A DNA stretch of 64,000 bases from Bacteroidota bacterium (GTDB lineage: Bacteria; Bacteroidota; Bacteroidia; 2-12-FULL-35-15): the NCBI GenBank assembly GCA_947469885.1, contig CANIQT010000002.1, positions 124,001 to 188,000 on the forward strand, given 5' to 3'. How positions within the stretch are numbered: position 1 is the first letter of the stretch; each line of letters starts with the position of its first letter. A program made the position numbers and the translations under genes. Shown here piece after piece: positions 60,401 through 64,000 of the stretch. The notes below the pieces were generated by a model. It worked only from the letters and a program-made list of their open reading frames with translations. It had not been told where the DNA came from and searched no databases.

Positions 60401-61576
60401 GCATTGTCATCAACTGTTACTGGATGCACGGTGAATAACGGAACTGCCACTGCCAATGCAAGTTTTGGAGCATTGCCTTATACCTATATATGGACAGGAG
60501 GACAAACCACACAAATCGCCACTGGTCTTGCAGCAGGAAGTTATACCTGTACGGCAACCGATGCCAATGGCTGTGGTCAAACGCAATCTGTTATAGTTAC
60601 TTCCCTCAACGCGGTAACGCTTGCTCTTAGCATGACACCTACCAATTGCACCGGAAATACAGGAACTGCAACTGCCAATCCTGCTAATGGAGCATTGCCA
60701 TTTACTTATTTATGGTCGAATGGACAAACATCGCAAACCGCAGTGGGCTTGGATACAGGAGCTTATTATTGTACGGTGACGGATGCATTAGGCTGTGCCC
60801 GCATGGATACCATAACAGTTACTTCGGTGAACCCTGTTACCATATCAGGAACCACATCTCAAACTATTTGCACTGCATTTACCGGAACAGCCACTGCTAA
60901 CCCTGCAAATGGTGCTGTGCCTTACACTTATCTATGGGTGCCAGGCGGACAAACCACTCAAACTGCAACAGGATTGCAAACAGGAGGTTATTTTGTTACT
61001 ACCACCGATGCCAATGGCTGTTCAGCCAGTTGGTCATGTACTATTACTCAAACCCCCCCACCTACTGCAGTTGCTATTCCTTTGATGTCTGCTATCGTTT
61101 CAGGGCAAAACGAATTGATACAAGCAAGTGGCGGAACTACCTACCTGTGGAGTCCACCAGAAGGATTGGCTTGTCCTACTTGCGCTTCTACACTCGCAAC
61201 GCCTTCCAACACGATGTCTTACTGTGTACTGGTTAAAGATGCCAACGGCTGTGCTGACAGTACTTGCATTCAAATTGATGTGTTGTGTAATATTGGTTTG
61301 TTAGATATGTTGGTGCCAACTGCCTTTTCGCCTAACCATGATGGAATGAATGACGAACTGTGTATTCCGTTAAATGTTTGTATTATTGATTTTGAATTTA
61401 ATATCTTTGACCGCTGGGGCGAAAAAGTATTTTCCTCCACCAGCATTGCTAATTGCTGGGATGGAACTTATAAAGGAGCTGACTTAGGCACTGCAGGATT
61501 TGTGTATTCATTTATTGCCCGACTAAGCAACGGTCAGGATTTTAAACAAAAAGGTACAATTAGTTTGATTAAATAA
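57425..61576 (+). CDS. Gliding-motility-type surface protein with SprB repeats and CHU_C domain
   Basis: A 1383-residue secreted protein. The start is either 57425 or the ATG at 57452. A signal peptide (to about 29) is followed by a DUF7948-like domain opening with KNFIENKGQYDQ (40-240), a propeller-like middle (about 270-600) and eight tandem SprB-type repeats of roughly 72 residues (about 610-1205). Each repeat has a GTATxxxxxGxxPYxYxWSNGQ strand and a GxYTCTVTDxNGC turn. The C-terminus (ATAFSPNHDGMNDELCIP-like, then FDRWGEKVF) is the CHU_C type-B sorting domain. The PorP/SprF gene 15 bases on is its likely partner. Confidence 0.9.
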   Translation: MKFIYKLHSMPKKIILTLIVIGIHFCTAQVKWINAHLFEQKNFIENKGQYDQTQLPNKEPILYVAKIDGVIWYFTKNGYSINRIENVKNKDVEEGEDQSKEDENDAKKFIRTSKFQEVKFENANANPEVVAENKVSNYYSFSDLKSAGGKGTIIAFAYKRITYKNIYPNTDIVFEFPNDSTGIEYSIYLHAGADVNNIKIAYPKNKGVDLKNNTIEITSRFGVITEHQPKSFVAGSKEMVKTNFKVFLNKVSFELGNYDHSKTLIIDPWVATPNFGGGNSGAYDVDYDNLGNVYVYGGVGPFECLKYTPAGVLVWSYTATVFGTIYYYGDFAVDRNSNNIYITEGFNNGSGSNVVKINSNAIQQATFGGNAQFREMWRIAFSHCTNQAVIAGGGTTNPTYQTCFLDTGLVALAPIQYIVTTQCCHDVGLLALDNYGFCYQLTNQRSGDSIFDNSLVKLPLPALLPMIYQQNAHYAFREAASVQYYSGGGASTANGYNGLTTSGQFVFSYDGYVLKKWQASTGALLVYQRISWPPNNDSTAMDWGGISADDCGNLFLGDNTFVRQYDANLSLVNSYPMTGVVTDVNIANSGILYVSGLGYVATVQPTNIVNCQNSGVLSLTATSIPATCTTPGSATAVVTGGNPPYNLVWNTIPPQFGLTITGVPAGTYTATIMDGGCLQQTFVDSVTVGSVGGVTASSVSTIATCGNNNGTATVTILTGQTPYQYLWSDGQTTATAVGLAVGTYTCTITDGQGCTTTQIVSITSNNGITATYTSTPTGCTTSTGTATVTGAGGQAPYTYLWSNGQTTQTGTGFPVGSFSCVVTDNIGCSFLLFVNIIANNPLTLSISSTPTGCTTNIGTATAITGNGALPYIYNWSNGQSNVTATGLGLVPISCLVTDNNGCTITQSTTIISNNPIGITFTQTPTGCTVNNGTATVNPTNGTLPYIFSWTNGQSTQTATGLAIGSYTCTVTDSNGCVVTQPFNIVSTNPVVLALSSTVTGCTVNNGTATANASFGALPYTYIWTGGQTTQIATGLAAGSYTCTATDANGCGQTQSVIVTSLNAVTLALSMTPTNCTGNTGTATANPANGALPFTYLWSNGQTSQTAVGLDTGAYYCTVTDALGCARMDTITVTSVNPVTISGTTSQTICTAFTGTATANPANGAVPYTYLWVPGGQTTQTATGLQTGGYFVTTTDANGCSASWSCTITQTPPPTAVAIPLMSAIVSGQNELIQASGGTTYLWSPPEGLACPTCASTLATPSNTMSYCVLVKDANGCADSTCIQIDVLCNIGLLDMLVPTAFSPNHDGMNDELCIPLNVCIIDFEFNIFDRWGEKVFSSTSIANCWDGTYKGADLGTAGFVYSFIARLSNGQDFKQKGTISLIK

Positions 61577-61591
61577 TTTAAACTTACTACT

Positions 61592-62665
61592 ATGAAAAAA
61601 AATCTACAGCTTATTTTCGTCCTCCTGATTGCAGGATTTGGAATAACCGCAAATGCACAGGATATTCACTTTTCGCAATACTATTATTCTCCTGTTACTT
61701 TAAATCCAGCGTTGACTGCTGTTAACAAAACCATTGAATGTACTTTTCAATACAAAAACCAATGGCAAGTTGTGAAAGGCTATAGCACTGGTGGTGCTAC
61801 CTTTGAGTTTAAAATTAATCAACAGAAATGGAAAAAAAGAAGCAACCTAACTGACTTTTACAAAAAGAAAGAAATGAAAGGATTGGCTCTTGGGTTCAAT
61901 GTGTTTGCTGATAAAGCAGGTAACGGAAGCATCCGCCAAACCATGGCTAGCATGAGTTTGGCTTATCACATTTTAATTACGCGCACCAGTACGCTTTCTG
62001 CGGGTTTAAACGGTAGCTTCACTCAAATGAGCATTAATCCTGACGGGTTGCGTTGGAACAATCAATACGAACTCGGAAACTATTCTGCTATGACTCCATC
62101 GGGCGAAGTGTTTGCAGGAACCAATGCTACTTACAGCGATTTTGGAGCAGGCATTTTATATAGTTTTGGAGATATTGATACCTACATGTCGGCAAACGAC
62201 CAAAAACATTTTGATATTGGTTTTTCGGTGAGTCATATCAATCAGCCATCTATTTCTTTTTATGATTCTGGTTCAGGTATGCTCTACAGAAAATATACTT
62301 TACATGCTTCCACCATTTTCGGTATAAAAAATTCTAACTTTTCTATAGGTGGTAGTTTTTTATACATGTATCAAAACAAATTGCAAGAAATTACTCCAGG
62401 CCTTGTGATGAAATACAAACTAAAAGAAGCATCAAATTACACCGGATACAAAAAGAATTCTTCGCTTTCCATAGGCGGATTTTACAGAGCAAAAGATGCA
62501 ATGATTCCTTACATCATGCTCGAAATGGATAAATATTCAATTGGTATGAGTTACGATGTAAATACTTCCGACCTTGCTACCACTACCACCGGCAGAGGTG
62601 GTTTCGAAATTATGCTACGATTCAATACCCGTAGTGCTTATGTGTATCAGAATAATAGTAAATAG
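61592..62665 (+). CDS. PorP/SprF family type IX secretion membrane protein
   Basis: A 357-residue outer-membrane barrel of the PorP/SprF family. The signal peptide ends at TANAQ. QDIHFSQYYYSPVTLNPALT is the family N-terminal signature. Later, KKHFDIGFSVSHINQPSISF-like strands and a closing FEIMLRFNTRSAYVY follow. PorP/SprF proteins serve as partners for type-B-sorted CHU_C proteins such as the one encoded 15 bases upstream, so the two form an export pair. A strong terminator follows. Confidence 0.95.
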   Translation: MKKNLQLIFVLLIAGFGITANAQDIHFSQYYYSPVTLNPALTAVNKTIECTFQYKNQWQVVKGYSTGGATFEFKINQQKWKKRSNLTDFYKKKEMKGLALGFNVFADKAGNGSIRQTMASMSLAYHILITRTSTLSAGLNGSFTQMSINPDGLRWNNQYELGNYSAMTPSGEVFAGTNATYSDFGAGILYSFGDIDTYMSANDQKHFDIGFSVSHINQPSISFYDSGSGMLYRKYTLHASTIFGIKNSNFSIGGSFLYMYQNKLQEITPGLVMKYKLKEASNYTGYKKNSSLSIGGFYRAKDAMIPYIMLEMDKYSIGMSYDVNTSDLATTTTGRGGFEIMLRFNTRSAYVYQNNSK

Positions 62666-62724
62666 GCAATAGCGAATAGCGAATTGCGAATAGCGAATAG
62701 GAAATAGATAATATACAAGGATAA

Positions 62725-62759
62725 AAAAAGCCTTTCAGAAATTTCTGAAAGGCTTTTTC
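62725..62759. terminator. Rho-independent terminator after porP/sprF
   Basis: AAAAAGCCTTTCAGAAA and TTTCTGAAAGGCTTTTT form a perfect 17-bp stem. It serves both the plus gene ending at 62665 and the minus gene ending at 62809. Flanking GCGAATAGCGAATT-like units (62667-62705, and inverted near 62785) form a wider inverted repeat. Confidence 0.92.
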
Positions 62760-62808
62760 TTTTTGCTTTTTCTATTACCTAATGCCGATTCGCTATTGCC
62801 TAATTTCC

Positions 62809-64000
62809 CTACTTCACCACCACCTTACTAGTCGAAACCAACGTTTCATCATCCATCAAATAATAAAAATAAATACCGCTGTTCAGGTTGTTGCGTTTGA
62901 TGACGATTTTATTATCCGAAAACAATTCATCCATCACCACTCTGCCCAACACATCTACTAACTTCAAATGTGGCTTTTGCAAATGAACTCCTGCACCCAT
63001 CACCACTGTTGCATCATCTACCATTGGATTGGGGATTATGGTTATTAAATTATCATTTGCCATATCCGAAATACCAACCGTATTAATGTTAAATAAAAAC
63101 GGACCAGAGGTAATTTCACATCCAGAAATATTAGTGATGGTTACCGAATAAATCCCGCTTTGGGAAACTGTATAATTCTGATTCGTTGCTCCTGAAATCG
63201 GTCCCCCGTTCAGGTTCCATTGATACGTTGTGGCAGAAGTGGACGAAAGCACATACATATTCTGAGTTATGGTAGGCTGTGCCGGCAAAGGATTAACAGT
63301 TATAGTTACCGGGGTGGAATTAGAACATCCGTAAATATCAGTGCCTGTTACAGTGTAAGTAGTAGTTGCAGAAGGCGTAATGGTTGGATTTGCAATCAGG
63401 GGATTGTCTATATCCGTTATTGGCAACCACGAGTAGGTGGTTGCTCCTCCCGCTGTAATTTGGGTGGATGCTCCAGTACAAATAGTTGTACTGCCGGATA
63501 AGGAAATGGTTGGTCCTCCGGTAACAGTAACTGTAACCGTTGCCGGAGCGGTACAGCCCGAAACATTACCTACGGTGCAGGTATAAGTAGTAGTAACCAC
63601 CGGATGTGCCAGAACAGTGGCTGAGGTTGTGGTATTTAATCCTGTAAAAGGTGACCATGAAAAAGACGTACCTCCTGTAGCGGTCAGTGCTGTTGTATCT
63701 CCGCAGGGAATGGTTACATTGCTGCTTGCAGATACCGTCATATTGCAGTTACCCATTTTTGCAACATAATATCCCGAACCGTAATTGCCCGGACCACCAT
63801 TGCAACTTACCGAAATGCTGCTCGGGTTGAAAGTAATAGGTCCGCCATAAGAAGTAAACACAGAGCCCAATGCCACTTCATTGTTTCGGTTCGATGTAAG
63901 ACATTTGCCCGAAACCACTACCTGTCCGCCACCTGTGGCGGTTTTTACCCATTGCTGTGTTCCGATAACATCATATTTTACCACAAAAGCTGCATTGCTG
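62809..64000 (-). CDS. Secreted Ig-like repeat protein with type IX sorting domain (5' end cut by the window)
   Basis: The frame is open to the right edge (SNAAFVVKYDVIGTQQW precedes the GTG at 63984), so the gene starts beyond the window. The visible 397 residues begin with the end of a beta-propeller-type repeat (KYDVIGTQQWVKTATGGG). Then come three or four Ig/PKD-like modules with TTYTCTVGNVSGCTAPATVT- and TTYTVTGTDIYGCS-like ends. The C-terminal tail (IIPNPMVDDATVVMG, LVDVLGRVVMDEL, GIYFYYLMDDETLVS) is a type-A sorting signal. It is a large surface or secreted protein of unknown ligand. Confidence 0.85.
   Translation of the reverse strand, partial: SNAAFVVKYDVIGTQQWVKTATGGGQVVVSGKCLTSNRNNEVALGSVFTSYGGPITFNPSSISVSCNGGPGNYGSGYYVAKMGNCNMTVSASSNVTIPCGDTTALTATGGTSFSWSPFTGLNTTTSATVLAHPVVTTTYTCTVGNVSGCTAPATVTVTVTGGPTISLSGSTTICTGASTQITAGGATTYSWLPITDIDNPLIANPTITPSATTTYTVTGTDIYGCSNSTPVTITVNPLPAQPTITQNMYVLSSTSATTYQWNLNGGPISGATNQNYTVSQSGIYSVTITNISGCEITSGPFLFNINTVGISDMANDNLITIIPNPMVDDATVVMGAGVHLQKPHLKLVDVLGRVVMDELFSDNKIVIKRNNLNSGIYFYYLMDDETLVSTSKVVVK

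Overview
The window comes from an AT-rich member of the Bacteroidota. Four proteins end in type IX secretion (Por) sorting tails. There is a gliding-motility-type CHU_C protein next to a PorP/SprF protein, a PorE-like OmpA protein, a BshC bacillithiol enzyme, a carotenoid cluster, and promoters of the Bacteroidota form TTG-N19-TAnnTTTG. No rRNA, tRNA or CRISPR array was seen.

Layout. 1-8 kb: tail of a secreted protein, DUF4294 protein, biotin carboxylase, cytochrome c lipoprotein, a histidine kinase/response regulator pair and a TPR class III adenylate cyclase. 8-11 kb: accessory DNA with a 21-bp heptad-coding array, an odd G-rich gene behind a strong promoter, a 300-bp field of nested hairpins, and a lipoprotein gene flanked by inverted repeats. 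11-15 kb: cytochrome c/copper monooxygenase-like lipoprotein, LuxC-like acyl-CoA reductase divergent from a 2[4Fe-4S] ferredoxin, and rpe. 15.6-19.9 kb: carotenoid operon crtI-crtB-unknown-cruF-like-lycopene cyclase. 20-30 kb: degenerate channel-like protein, PorE-like protein, queE-bshC-pepT, and an ECF sigma operon. 30-37 kb: lipoprotein, speA/speB-like pair, argS and a SpoIIE-type phosphatase. 37-39.7 kb: secreted and Kelch proteins.

39.7-45.2 kb holds a TIR/DUF4062-like protein, an nSTAND1-type NTPase with a propeller-like C-terminus, and an outer-membrane barrel, probably a sensing or conflict unit. 45.4-49 kb is ordinary: VOC, DedA, rhodanese, ComA-like and TPR genes.

49.1-56.9 kb is the strongest candidate for an undescribed system. 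A single-strand run encodes a GH24 lysozyme, a papain-like C1 protease, a very large membrane protein (Cache-like sensor, many membrane segments, P-loop ATPase), a patatin-like phospholipase and an uncharacterised membrane protein. The lysozyme, protease and phospholipase attack peptidoglycan, protein and lipid, and none shows a signal peptide. The large membrane gene is split at an A8 tract and the patatin gene is also frameshifted.

57-64 kb holds a 13-copy 21-bp array, an SprB-repeat CHU_C protein with its PorP/SprF partner, and a truncated secreted protein.

A recurring theme is short repeats. Several unrelated arrays share a 21- or 42-bp period, which equals 7 or 14 codons. Repeat-like tracts also lie in frame inside real genes, namely the SpoIIE phosphatase and bshC.
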